A program made the position numbers and the translations under genes. Positions 15,845 through 24,310 of a DNA stretch of 64,000 nt are shown in pieces. Below the pieces are notes generated by a model that had not been told where the DNA came from, did no database searches, and saw only the letters and a program-made list of their open reading frames with translations. Position 1 is the stretch's first letter. Each line of letters starts with the position of its first letter. The DNA is from M3007 sp964539805 (GTDB lineage: Bacteria; Bacteroidota; Bacteroidia; Chitinophagales; Saprospiraceae), in the NCBI GenBank assembly GCA_964539805.1, contig CAZIKN010000006.1:39093-103092 (forward strand). The letters run 5' to 3'.

Positions 15845-18745
15845 ATGCGAGATAATTCTATTCAATCCATACTCATCATCGGCTCAGGCCCTATCATCAT
15901 CGGACAAGCCTGCGAATTTGACTATTCCGGCTCACAGGCCAGCCGTTCCCTGCGCGAAGAGGGCATAAAAGTCGCGCTGATCAATTCCAATCCGGCAACC
16001 ATTATGACTGACCCGGTCACAGCTGATCACATTTACCTGCGCCCGCTGACGCCTGAAAGTATTGAAAAGATACTGCAAGAGCACCAAACCAATCCTGAAT
16101 TGCCGCCCATTGATGCTGTTTTGCCTACCATGGGTGGGCAAACTGCCCTCAACTTAGCCATTGAATGCGAAAAAATGGGGATTTGGGAGCAGTACGGTGT
16201 TCGTATGATCGGCGTGGATACCAAAGCGATTGAAACAACAGAAAACCGCGAGGAATTCAAAAAGTTGGTGCTTGAGCTCGGGTTGAGCGTTGCGCCTTCT
16301 TATATTGCCAACTCCTATCTGGAAGGCAAAGAAGCGGCACAAAAAATCGGTTTCCCATTGGTAATCCGCCCTTCCTACACGCTTGGAGGCACTGGCGGAG
16401 GCTTTTGTATGAAAGAGGAAGATTTTGACGAGGCACTAAAGCGAGGCCTGAATGCCTCTCCCACACATGAAGTATTGGTGGAAAAAGCCGTTTTTGGTTG
16501 GAAAGAATTCGAGTTGGAATTGCTCCGCGACAAAAATGACAACGTGGTCATCATTTGCACCGTTGAAAACCTGGATCCCATGGGCGTGCACACAGGGGAC
16601 AGTATCACGGTGGCACCTGCCATGACCCTTTCGGATACCGCATATCAGGATATGCGCAACCAAGCCATCAAAATCATGCGTGGCTTGGGCAATTTTGCTG
16701 GCGGCTGTAATGTTCAGTTTGCCCAAAATCCTGAAACAGAACAGCTTATAGCCATTGAGGTCAACCCACGTGTTTCGCGCTCTTCTGCGCTGGCAAGCAA
16801 GGCCACAGGCTATCCCATTGCAAAAATTGCGGCTAAATTGGCCATTGGTTATACCCTTGACGAACTGAAAAACCAAATTACCAAAACCACCTCCGCCTAT
16901 TTTGAGCCGACATTAGATTACGTAATTGTCAAAATGCCGCGCTGGAATTTTGAAAAATTCCCCAATGCCGACTATCGCCTTGGCCTGCAAATGAAATCTG
17001 TGGGCGAGGTGATGGCCATCGGACGATCCTTTAATGAGGCCCTGCAAAAAGCCTGTCAAAGTCAGGAAAACAGCCGGTCAGGGCTGGGTGCCGATAAAAA
17101 AGAGTGGCTCAAGACCGAAGACATCATGGAGCGCCTCGAAAAGGTAAGTGATGATCGCATATACAGGGTGAAGGATGCCTTGCGCCTCGGCATACCCTCC
17201 AAAACCGTCCAGAAATTTACAGGTATAGACAATTGGTTTATTCAGGAGATCAAGAAGTTGGTCAAAATGGAAGAGCAATTGCTGCGCTACAATGTACCAG
17301 AAGATATTCCTACCGATTTCTTGATCGAATTGAAAAAAAATGGCTATTCAGATGCCCAAATCGCCTGGTTGCTGCGCATTGAAGAGGCCCCTGTTACACG
17401 CGAGCGCAAGAAAAGAGGGATCCGACGGGTGTATAAAATGGTGGATACCTGCGCTGCGGAATTTGAATCCAAAACCAACTATTTTTATTCCACCTTTGAA
17501 ACCGCAGAGGGGAGCAATGAGCAAGGACACACAAGCGACGAGCCAAGCCCGAACATAAAAACGATTCCGGGCAACGAGAGCATTGTCACCAATAAAAAGA
17601 AGATTGTTGTTTTAGGTTCCGGCCCAAACCGCATAGGCCAGGGCATAGAGTTTGACTATTGCTGTGTGCATGGGCTGTTGGCTGCAAAAGAGGTGGGTTA
17701 TGAGGCTATTATGGTTAACTGCAACCCTGAAACCGTATCCACTGATTTTGATGTTGCAGACAAGCTATACTTTGAACCCGTGTACTGGGAGCATTTGGAA
17801 GAAATATTGGAGCATGAAAAACCAGACGGTGTGATCGTACAGCTCGGCGGACAAACGGCCCTCAAACTCGCCGAAGATTTGCACAAAAACGGTTGGAACA
17901 TCATAGGTTCCAGTTATGAAAGCATGGATATTGCCGAAGATAGGGGGCGCTTTTCAGATCTCTTGAAGGAATTAGGCATTCCGTACCCGAAATATGGCGC
18001 AGCACGCGATGTGGATGAGGCCCTGGATATTGCCAAAAAAATTCCCTATCCCTTGTTGGTTCGCCCTTCCTACGTGTTGGGAGGGCAGCGCATGAAAATC
18101 GTGATCAATGACAATGAACTGGAGCGGCAGGTACTGACCATTTTCAAGCACATGCCAGATAACCGCGTGTTGATTGACCAATTCCTTGAGCGCGCCAAAG
18201 AAGCCGAAATTGATGCCATTTTTGATGGAGAAGAATTGCATGTCATGGGCATTATGGAACATATTGAGCCTGCTGGTATTCACTCAGGTGATTCATCTGC
18301 CGTGTTGCCCCATTATTCCCTTGGGCCTATTGTTATCCAGCACATGGTAGAATATGCTGAAAAAATTGCTAAAGCGCTGAATATCAAAGGTTTGATTAAT
18401 ATTCAGTTTGCCATTAAGAATGATGAGGTTTATGTGATAGAGGCTAATCCGCGCGCGTCGCGCACCACACCCTTTATTGCAAAAGCCTATAATGTGCCCT
18501 ACCTGAATATCGCAACCAAGGTGATGTTGGGCACACACAAGCTAAAGGATTTCACCATTACCCAAAAGTTGGAGGGTTATGCGATCAAAATCCCGGTTTT
18601 CTCTTTTGAAAAGTTCCCGGGAGTGGACAAACGCCTTGGCCCGGAAATGAAAAGTACTGGTGAAGCCATTTATTTTATCAAGGATTTGAAAGATCCATAC
18701 TTCAGGGAACTGGAGCGAAACCGCAGTATGTACCTGTACAATTAA
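15845..18745 (+). CDS. carB: Carbamoyl-phosphate synthase large subunit
   Basis: 966 aa from ATG 15845 (MRDNSIQSILIIGSGPIIIG); a TTG 33 bp earlier falls inside the terminator stem and is rejected. Two homologous ATP-grasp halves are evident: the first with GQACEFDYSGSQA, RPSYTLGGTGGGF and EVNPRVSRSSALASKATGYP, the second with GSGPNRIGQGIEFDYC, RPSYVLGGQRM and EANPRASRTTPFIAKA. It makes carbamoyl phosphate from bicarbonate, glutamine nitrogen and two ATP for pyrimidines and arginine. The roughly 130-residue MGS-like allosteric domain at the C-terminus of the E. coli enzyme (1073 aa) is absent: the protein stops shortly after LGPEMKSTGEA. carA is not in the window. Confidence 0.95.
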   Translation: MRDNSIQSILIIGSGPIIIGQACEFDYSGSQASRSLREEGIKVALINSNPATIMTDPVTADHIYLRPLTPESIEKILQEHQTNPELPPIDAVLPTMGGQTALNLAIECEKMGIWEQYGVRMIGVDTKAIETTENREEFKKLVLELGLSVAPSYIANSYLEGKEAAQKIGFPLVIRPSYTLGGTGGGFCMKEEDFDEALKRGLNASPTHEVLVEKAVFGWKEFELELLRDKNDNVVIICTVENLDPMGVHTGDSITVAPAMTLSDTAYQDMRNQAIKIMRGLGNFAGGCNVQFAQNPETEQLIAIEVNPRVSRSSALASKATGYPIAKIAAKLAIGYTLDELKNQITKTTSAYFEPTLDYVIVKMPRWNFEKFPNADYRLGLQMKSVGEVMAIGRSFNEALQKACQSQENSRSGLGADKKEWLKTEDIMERLEKVSDDRIYRVKDALRLGIPSKTVQKFTGIDNWFIQEIKKLVKMEEQLLRYNVPEDIPTDFLIELKKNGYSDAQIAWLLRIEEAPVTRERKKRGIRRVYKMVDTCAAEFESKTNYFYSTFETAEGSNEQGHTSDEPSPNIKTIPGNESIVTNKKKIVVLGSGPNRIGQGIEFDYCCVHGLLAAKEVGYEAIMVNCNPETVSTDFDVADKLYFEPVYWEHLEEILEHEKPDGVIVQLGGQTALKLAEDLHKNGWNIIGSSYESMDIAEDRGRFSDLLKELGIPYPKYGAARDVDEALDIAKKIPYPLLVRPSYVLGGQRMKIVINDNELERQVLTIFKHMPDNRVLIDQFLERAKEAEIDAIFDGEELHVMGIMEHIEPAGIHSGDSSAVLPHYSLGPIVIQHMVEYAEKIAKALNIKGLINIQFAIKNDEVYVIEANPRASRTTPFIAKAYNVPYLNIATKVMLGTHKLKDFTITQKLEGYAIKIPVFSFEKFPGVDKRLGPEMKSTGEAIYFIKDLKDPYFRELERNRSMYLYN

Positions 18746-18773
18746 GGTGTTTCAGTCCAAAATCAAAAAAGCG

Positions 18774-18781
18774 TACTTTTG
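18774..18781 (+). promoter_or_regulatory. Candidate -7 element TACTTTTG upstream of barrel protein gene
   Basis: Exact TAnnTTTG match followed by CGCGCAGC, 56 bp before the ATG at 18837. It sits inside the longer frame that begins at GTG 18747, which argues for the later start. Confidence 0.45.
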
Positions 18782-18836
18782 CGCGCAGCATTGGCCCTTG
18801 GCTAAACGTCTTTGGCCCGAATCAAAATTTATCGAT

Positions 18837-19715
18837 ATGTACAAAAATATTTTGCTCGTTTTCGTTTCGTTCGCGCTGGCACTGCCACTTCATGCACAAT
18901 TGAGCTATGGTTTTAAAACCGGCTTGAATTTTGCCACCCTCAAAGGCCCTTCTGAAAAAGATGCCTCAGGCAACAAATTAGAAAACTGGGACAACATTAC
19001 CGGGTTCCATATCGGGGCCACTTTTTCTTATCCAATTACAGACCGTTTTGGTCTTCGTGGCGAGTTGCTGTACTCCAAAAAAGGGGGCAAATACCGCTTT
19101 GAAGGCCCGTCTTATCGTTTTTTTACCACAACGAATAACCAGCGTATCCAAACGGCAGGTACGAGCCGCTACCTGATCAACCTCAACAATGGCTATTTTG
19201 ATATTCCGGTCATGGCTTATGGTCGTTTTGGTAATTTTGAAATTTCAGGTGGCGGATATGCGGCCATCATGGTACAATCAGCTGGCGAAGGTTCCTTGGT
19301 CTATGAGGGCCGGCGCAGTGTTGGCGGCGGCGGTGTGGATGTCATCAAGGGCGAATTCAATTTGGATTACAATTACCGTAAAGATGACATCAAAGGTGGT
19401 GGTGATGATTTGGTCAAGTTTAATTTTGAAGGCCAGATCATTGAAATGCCCAAAACCCTTGGAGCCTACTATGATTATCTTGAGGACAAGGGCAAATTGT
19501 ACAATACCTTTGATTTTGGTGTCATTGGTGGTGTGAAGTATTACCTGAGCCGAGCACTTTATTTTGATATCCGCTTGCAGTACGGCTTGGCTGATTTGAC
19601 CAACAACAAGGCTGATTTGAACAATCAAAAATTGGATGCACAAAACAATTATATTTACAATAATGACCGTGACCGGAATTATACTATTCAGGCATCTGTC
19701 GGTTTTGGTTTCTAA
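18837..19715 (+). CDS. Outer-membrane beta-barrel protein (PorT-like family)
   Basis: 292 aa from ATG 18837, where a clean signal peptide starts (MYKNILLVFVSFALALPLHA). The mature part opens LSYGFKTGLNFATLKG, has FGLRGELLYSKKGGKYRF and ends YTIQASVGFGF, the alternating hydrophobic pattern and terminal aromatic residue of small barrels called outer membrane beta-barrel or PorT-family proteins in this phylum. An Asn/Asp-rich loop (KADLNNQKLDAQNNYIYNND) is probably surface exposed. Function unknown. The next gene begins 6 bp after the stop. Confidence 0.82.
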   Translation: MYKNILLVFVSFALALPLHAQLSYGFKTGLNFATLKGPSEKDASGNKLENWDNITGFHIGATFSYPITDRFGLRGELLYSKKGGKYRFEGPSYRFFTTTNNQRIQTAGTSRYLINLNNGYFDIPVMAYGRFGNFEISGGGYAAIMVQSAGEGSLVYEGRRSVGGGGVDVIKGEFNLDYNYRKDDIKGGGDDLVKFNFEGQIIEMPKTLGAYYDYLEDKGKLYNTFDFGVIGGVKYYLSRALYFDIRLQYGLADLTNNKADLNNQKLDAQNNYIYNNDRDRNYTIQASVGFGF

Positions 19716-19721
19716 TATTTC

Positions 19722-21665
19722 ATGAGCAAGCAAAAGAAAAACCCGATCCCCAAACCCAATCAGGCGGAGTCAAAGGCCGATGCTCCGCTGCTGAAAACTT
19801 CGCAAGATTCATCTTATGTGGCCCAAAACTGGGCAATCCCATTAGTTTTGGGCGCTTTGGCCTTTCTGCTCTACGCCAACACATTGGGTCATGCTTATGT
19901 TCTGGATGATGATCTTGCCTTGCGTTTGCACAAGTATGTCCCTGAGGGGATCAACGCTATCGGCAAAATTTTCACTGCGCCTTACAGGGACGGGTGTTTT
20001 GGTGGCTGCCTTTATCGCCCCATACCCCTTTCGCTGTTTGCTATAGAGTGGCAAATTGCTCCGAACAGTGCTGCGCTGAACCATTTTATGAATGTTGCAT
20101 GGTTTGCGGCCACGGGCATGTTGTTATTTGGCACGCTGCGAAGACTGATGCCCGGGTATTCGCCCTTGCTTGCCCTGTGCGCGGCACTGCTCTTCCTTGT
20201 ACATCCTGTACATACAGAGGTAGTGGCTAATGTGAAAAGCCGTGATGAAATCCTGTGTTTTTTCTTTATTTTGTTGAGTATCAATTGGTTTTCCCGCACG
20301 CTTCCCGTTGCGGGCCTCAAGGGGAGATACACTACTCCTTATACCATATTAAGTATATTTGCCTTTTTGTGTGCATTGCTTTCCAAGGAAAGCGCTTTAA
20401 CCGCTCTGCCGGTTTTTCCGCTCTTGGCATATTTTTTTTATGGCAAATCCTTGGGTCAATCCCTGCGGAGCAGTTGGTTTTTGTTAATTGCCGTAGCAGT
20501 GTTTTTTGCACTCCGGGGGTCGGCACTTTCCGGTTTAACGGCACCAGCAGTGAGCTATATGGATAATCCGATCATGGCAGCAAAGGACATGGGCCAACGC
20601 TTAGGCACTGCGTTTGCCGTTTTGGGCAAGTATATGGGACTTTTAGTGGCACCTGTCACGCTAAACTCTGATTATACCTACAACTCTTTTCCAGTAGTTG
20701 GCTTGGGAGACATAAAAGCATTGCTCTCCATGCTGTTTCACTTGGGATTGCTGGGTTTAGCTGTTTGGCAGTGGCCGCGCCGCCACATTATTTCTTTTTG
20801 TATATTGGCATATTTTGCCGCAATGTCCTTGTACAGTCAGATACCCGTGCGCATTGGCACACTGATGGGCGAACGACTGTTGTTCACTCCTTCGTTCTGG
20901 TTTTGCCTTTCGCTGCCTGTTTTGATTTTTATGGTGTTGAAAATCAATATTTTGCAGTCGGAAAGCAAAAAAATGTTCACATTGTCCAATGCTGAAAAAA
21001 TAGCTGTTGGGATAGTGTTGTTCATTTCCATATTGTTTGCGCTGAAAACCCTGGACCGAAATAAAGACTGGAAAAACAACCTCACACTTTTCACAACGGA
21101 CGTGGCAAAGTCTCCGGAAAGCGTACGCCTGAACGATGGCGCAGCAGAAGAATTGTACAAATCATTGGGCGCCCCGGAGACCAATCCGAATGACATAGAG
21201 CAGATATGGCAGCGCTCCAATCAGCATTCAGAAAAGAGCCTGAGTTTAGAGCCAAAAAGCCTTTCGGCATTACTAAACATGGGCAACCTTCGGTTTTATA
21301 AAAAAGAATACGAAGCAGCAGCCAGGTATTATGAAAAAGCCCTGGAAGTCATGCCCGATTATTCCTTTGCCAAAAGAAACCTGGTATCCTTGCTTATTGA
21401 ATGGGCCAGAAAAACGGGCGAAAAGGATAATGATCCCGTTAAGGCGAGAGCACTGTTGGAAAGGGCCGTAGCTTTGGACAAGGACAATGCCGCAGCCTGG
21501 CATCTGTTGGGCATTTCTTATGCCGTTCAGAATGATTTAAAAAAGGCATACGAGATGTTTCAGCGGGCCACAAAATTGGAGCCTGACAACACCACTTATT
21601 CCGCTGATGTGATGCGTACCATGCAGGCCCTGGGGATGATGAGTGTTCCCAAGGCTCCTAAATAA
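19722..21665 (+). CDS. Multi-pass membrane protein with C-terminal TPRs (TMTC-like)
   Basis: 647 aa. Residues about 35-450 are polytopic membrane segments; the first luminal/periplasmic loop has YVLDDDLALRLHKYV and the second has FLVHPVHTEVVANVKSRDEI. An acidic DDD after the first helix and the VHPVHTEVV word are hallmarks of the TMTC group of GT-C-fold glycosyltransferase-like proteins (DUF1736 region), relatives of protein O-mannosyltransferases. Three or more TPRs close the protein (ALLNMGNLRFYKKEYEAAAR, AAWHLLGISYAVQNDLKKAY). Role may be protein glycosylation, which T9SS organisms practise; direct evidence is lacking. Follows the barrel gene by 6 bp. Confidence 0.82.
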   Translation: MSKQKKNPIPKPNQAESKADAPLLKTSQDSSYVAQNWAIPLVLGALAFLLYANTLGHAYVLDDDLALRLHKYVPEGINAIGKIFTAPYRDGCFGGCLYRPIPLSLFAIEWQIAPNSAALNHFMNVAWFAATGMLLFGTLRRLMPGYSPLLALCAALLFLVHPVHTEVVANVKSRDEILCFFFILLSINWFSRTLPVAGLKGRYTTPYTILSIFAFLCALLSKESALTALPVFPLLAYFFYGKSLGQSLRSSWFLLIAVAVFFALRGSALSGLTAPAVSYMDNPIMAAKDMGQRLGTAFAVLGKYMGLLVAPVTLNSDYTYNSFPVVGLGDIKALLSMLFHLGLLGLAVWQWPRRHIISFCILAYFAAMSLYSQIPVRIGTLMGERLLFTPSFWFCLSLPVLIFMVLKINILQSESKKMFTLSNAEKIAVGIVLFISILFALKTLDRNKDWKNNLTLFTTDVAKSPESVRLNDGAAEELYKSLGAPETNPNDIEQIWQRSNQHSEKSLSLEPKSLSALLNMGNLRFYKKEYEAAARYYEKALEVMPDYSFAKRNLVSLLIEWARKTGEKDNDPVKARALLERAVALDKDNAAAWHLLGISYAVQNDLKKAYEMFQRATKLEPDNTTYSADVMRTMQALGMMSVPKAPK

Positions 21666-21908
21666 GGGATTGGACAGGTACCACTCGCCGGACCTGACAT
21701 GCCTCTAATGCAAGAAAGGAAAAAAGGCGAAGCAGGCTTAAAAGTAAAAGCCCCGACACTTTTGCCGGGGCTGATAACCAAATCAAACTTTCTGTGAAGC
21801 TTTTTCTTTTCAAATGGGGTACTGACAAAGACAGGTAAGGTTGATAAATCGTTGCACTAAAATCTGTTAACGACTGATTTTAACGCTCAATTGACATTAA
21901 TTTATCGC
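21666..21908. other. Intergenic region between convergent genes
   Basis: 243 bp with no gene. Holds one clear hairpin (see terminator at 21749-21772) and otherwise AT-rich sequence. Confidence 0.6.
21749..21772 (-). terminator. Intrinsic terminator for the TPR gene (minus strand)
   Basis: Stem AGCCCCG/CGGGGCT with a 10-base loop. On the minus strand it is followed by TTTTACTTTT, so it terminates transcripts leaving the gene at 21909. Confidence 0.65.
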
Positions 21909-22229
21909 CTAATAATCTTCGTCTATTTCCATACGGGCGCCATTGAGCTCGGCTAAGGCATGATTGTCCTTTAACGCAGTGGCCACATCCGCACCGGATT
22001 TGTATATAGCGATGGCTGCGGGATAGTTCTCCAGGCGTTCGTACAGCTTGCCTAAGTGGTAATAGAGGCCAACATAATTAGGGTGTAGGCTTTTTAAGTT
22101 TTCATACCAGGATAAGGCATTGGTGTAATCCTGGTTTTTTTCGTGCTCCTTGGCGATGGCAAACAGTAAAAAAGCATCTTGTGGGCTATTTTCAAGGAGT
22201 TGGGTCAAATATTGCAAACGATTGGACAT
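21909..22229 (-). CDS. Small tetratricopeptide repeat protein
   Basis: 106 aa, almost wholly two to three TPR units: DAFLLFAIAKEHEKNQDYTN, ALSWYENLKSLHPNYVGLYY, LGKLYERLENYPAAIAIYKS. No signal peptide, so cytoplasmic, presumably a protein-binding scaffold. Monocistronic with its own terminator; divergent from etfB across 166 bp. Confidence 0.8.
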   Translation of the reverse strand: MSNRLQYLTQLLENSPQDAFLLFAIAKEHEKNQDYTNALSWYENLKSLHPNYVGLYYHLGKLYERLENYPAAIAIYKSGADVATALKDNHALAELNGARMEIDEDY

Positions 22230-22323
22230 ATTTTTTTAATTTTGGGGTGATAACCAAGAGGTTTGAAAACCAAAAACACAAAAATCGGTTATAATTTAGC
22301 GAATCTTCGCTGAAATTTTTTTA

Positions 22324-22331
22324 TACCTTTG
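22324..22331 (+). promoter_or_regulatory. Candidate -7 element TACCTTTG of etfBA
   Basis: Exact TAnnTTTG match followed by CGATCCGCAAAA, 65 bp before the etfB ATG. Confidence 0.5.
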
Positions 22332-22395
22332 CGATCCGCAAAATTAGTGCGGGAAGCATATATTTCTTCACACAATTTACGCCTGACCAATTTAT

Positions 22396-23136
22396 ATGAA
22401 ATTTTTGGTTTGTATCAGCCAAACGCCAGACACCACCGCTAAAATATCATTTAGTGCCGATGGTACAGCATTCAATGAGGCTGGGGTACAGTTTATCATG
22501 AACCCTTATGACGAGTGGTACGCGCTCGTGCGCGCCTGCGAACTCAGCGAAGCAATGGGAGGCAAGGTCACCGTTGTCAACGTAGGCCCGGCTTCCAATG
22601 AAACAACCATCCGCAAGGCATTGGCCATTGGAGCGGATGAGGCAGTTCGGATCAATGCCGAGCCTAAAAGCGCGGCTTTTGTTGCCAAACAGATTGCCGA
22701 ATATGCCCGCGCATATCATTTCGATGCCATCATATTGGGCAAAGAGACCATTGATTACAATGGATCCGAGGTGGGCGCTATGTTGGCTGAGTACCTTGAT
22801 CTTCCCTTCATTTCGTATGCCTCAAAATTAGAAATCAATGGCAATATAGCCTCCATTGAGCGCGAGATTGAAGGCGGGATCGAAATATTGGAAGCCGATA
22901 TGCCATTGGTAATCAGCGCCGCAAAAGGGATGGCTGAACAGCGTATTCCCAACATGCGCGGTATTATGACTGCCCGCACCAAACCCCTCAACGTAGTGGA
23001 ACCTGTTCCCTTTGAGGATGCCGTGAAAGCCGTTCAGTTTACTTTGCCACCAGCCAAAGCAGGTGTAAAATTAGTAGCACCGGACGATATGGAAGAACTG
23101 GTGCGCCTGCTCCACGAAGAAGCAAAAATCATCTAA
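22396..23136 (+). CDS. etfB: Electron transfer flavoprotein subunit beta
   Basis: 246 aa. Opens MKFLVCISQTPDTTAKI and contains FIMNPYDEWYALVRACEL, VTVVNVGPASNETTIRKALA and IGADEAVRI, standard EtfB wording; the AMP-binding region DAIILGKETIDYNGSEVGAM is intact. With EtfA it carries electrons from acyl-CoA and other dehydrogenases to the membrane. etfA follows after 33 bp. A membrane Fe-S oxidoreductase start at the left window edge belongs to a family often paired with ETF. Confidence 0.94.
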   Translation: MKFLVCISQTPDTTAKISFSADGTAFNEAGVQFIMNPYDEWYALVRACELSEAMGGKVTVVNVGPASNETTIRKALAIGADEAVRINAEPKSAAFVAKQIAEYARAYHFDAIILGKETIDYNGSEVGAMLAEYLDLPFISYASKLEINGNIASIEREIEGGIEILEADMPLVISAAKGMAEQRIPNMRGIMTARTKPLNVVEPVPFEDAVKAVQFTLPPAKAGVKLVAPDDMEELVRLLHEEAKII

Positions 23137-23169
23137 TCCACTCATTATCAAACTCTATCGCTCAATAAT

Positions 23170-24132
23170 ATGGTACTTGTTTTTGCGGAATCTCCGCGCG
23201 GAAACGTAAAAAAATCAGCCCTCGAGGCCGTTACCTATGGCAAAAAAACGGCAGATCTGCTGGGCACTCAATGTGTAGCCCTCACAATAGGTCAGGTTAA
23301 TAACGCAGGCCAATTGGGCCAATATGGCGCCAGTCGTGTGCTGAACATAGCAGGACCCGCTTTTGATTATTTTGACAGCCAAACATGGTCCTCCGCCATT
23401 GCTGATGCTGTGAAGCAAACATCTGCGTCAGTTGTTATCATTAGCCACAGTGCTACGGGAAAGTCTTTGGCCGGTCGCGTTGCTACCCGTTTGGGTGCAG
23501 GCTTGGTATCCGGGGTGAATAGTTTGCCTTCCTTGAACGGAACTAATCTGCGGGTCAAAAAATCTGTTTTTTCGGGCAAAGCAATAGCGGAATATGAAAT
23601 TTCAAGCCCCATAAAAGTGCTGTCCCTCATGGGCAATGCCATAAAACCGGAGATTTCCGGCTCCGATGCCAACGTTGACAACCTTGGTGTTGCCGCTGCT
23701 GCCAGCCGTATTCGTGTCAAAGAGGTCAAAACACAGGAAGGCCGCGTGCCGCTACCGGAAGCCGAATTGGTGGTTTCTGCCGGACGAGGCATGAAAGATC
23801 CGGCAAACTGGGGTATTGTGGAAGAATTGGCCGAAAGCATAGGCGCTACTACAGCCTGTTCCCGACCGGTAGCGGATAGCCATTGGCGTCCTCACCATGA
23901 ACACGTAGGGCAAACGGGCGTTGCCATCCGTCCTAACCTTTACATTGCCATTGGCATAAGCGGCGCTATTCAACATTTGGCAGGTGTGAACAACAGCAAA
24001 TGCATCGTTGTGATCAACAAAGACCCGGAGGCACCCTTTTTTAAGGCTGCAGACTATGGCGTTGTAGGCGATTTGTTTGAAGTGTTGCCCCGCCTAACGG
24101 ATGCCTTCAAAAAATTTAAGGCCGCCCACTAA
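23170..24132 (+). CDS. etfA: Electron transfer flavoprotein subunit alpha
   Basis: 320 aa. The C-terminal FAD domain is clear: VVSAGRGMKDPANWGIVEEL, TACSRPVADSHWRPH, VGQTGVAIRPNLYIAIGISG, AIQHLAGVNNSKCIVVIN and NKDPEAPFF. The N-terminal half has the adenine-nucleotide-like fold shared with EtfB. Partner of the upstream etfB; the pair forms one transcription unit and a large palindromic element starts 10 bp after the stop. Confidence 0.95.
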   Translation: MVLVFAESPRGNVKKSALEAVTYGKKTADLLGTQCVALTIGQVNNAGQLGQYGASRVLNIAGPAFDYFDSQTWSSAIADAVKQTSASVVIISHSATGKSLAGRVATRLGAGLVSGVNSLPSLNGTNLRVKKSVFSGKAIAEYEISSPIKVLSLMGNAIKPEISGSDANVDNLGVAAAASRIRVKEVKTQEGRVPLPEAELVVSAGRGMKDPANWGIVEELAESIGATTACSRPVADSHWRPHHEHVGQTGVAIRPNLYIAIGISGAIQHLAGVNNSKCIVVINKDPEAPFFKAADYGVVGDLFEVLPRLTDAFKKFKAAH

Positions 24133-24142
24133 TAAGCAGTTC

Positions 24143-24289
24143 AGAGGCTGTATCATAAGCATCAAAGACAAAGAAAAGGAGGAGCAAAACTTTGTTTTTA
24201 GTCATCAGATGATCCAAAGTCATCAAATGACTAAAAATAAAGTTTTGTTCTTTAGCTTATCTCTATTTTTGACTTGTGATACAGCCTCT
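24143..24289. repeat. 147-bp imperfect palindrome, MITE-like, after etfA
   Basis: Outer 13-bp arms AGAGGCTGTATCA (24143-24155) and its complement (24277-24289) are perfect. Inner arms 24182-24205 and 24227-24250 pair over 24 bp with a single mismatch (core TTTTTAGTCAT). The rest pairs loosely. Six T follow the right end, so the RNA would also work as a terminator for etfBA. The terminal word GAGGCTGTATCA resembles ends of some insertion sequences, so a miniature transposon is a reasonable reading; no target-site duplication was found. Confidence 0.75.
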
Positions 24290-24310
24290 TTTTTAATTTG
24301 TTTTCGCGCC

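Noticed and set aside
24101..24310. Upstream extension of the carboxypeptidase gene
   Set aside because: It overlaps etfA and runs through the palindromic element; the lipoprotein signal begins at 24311.
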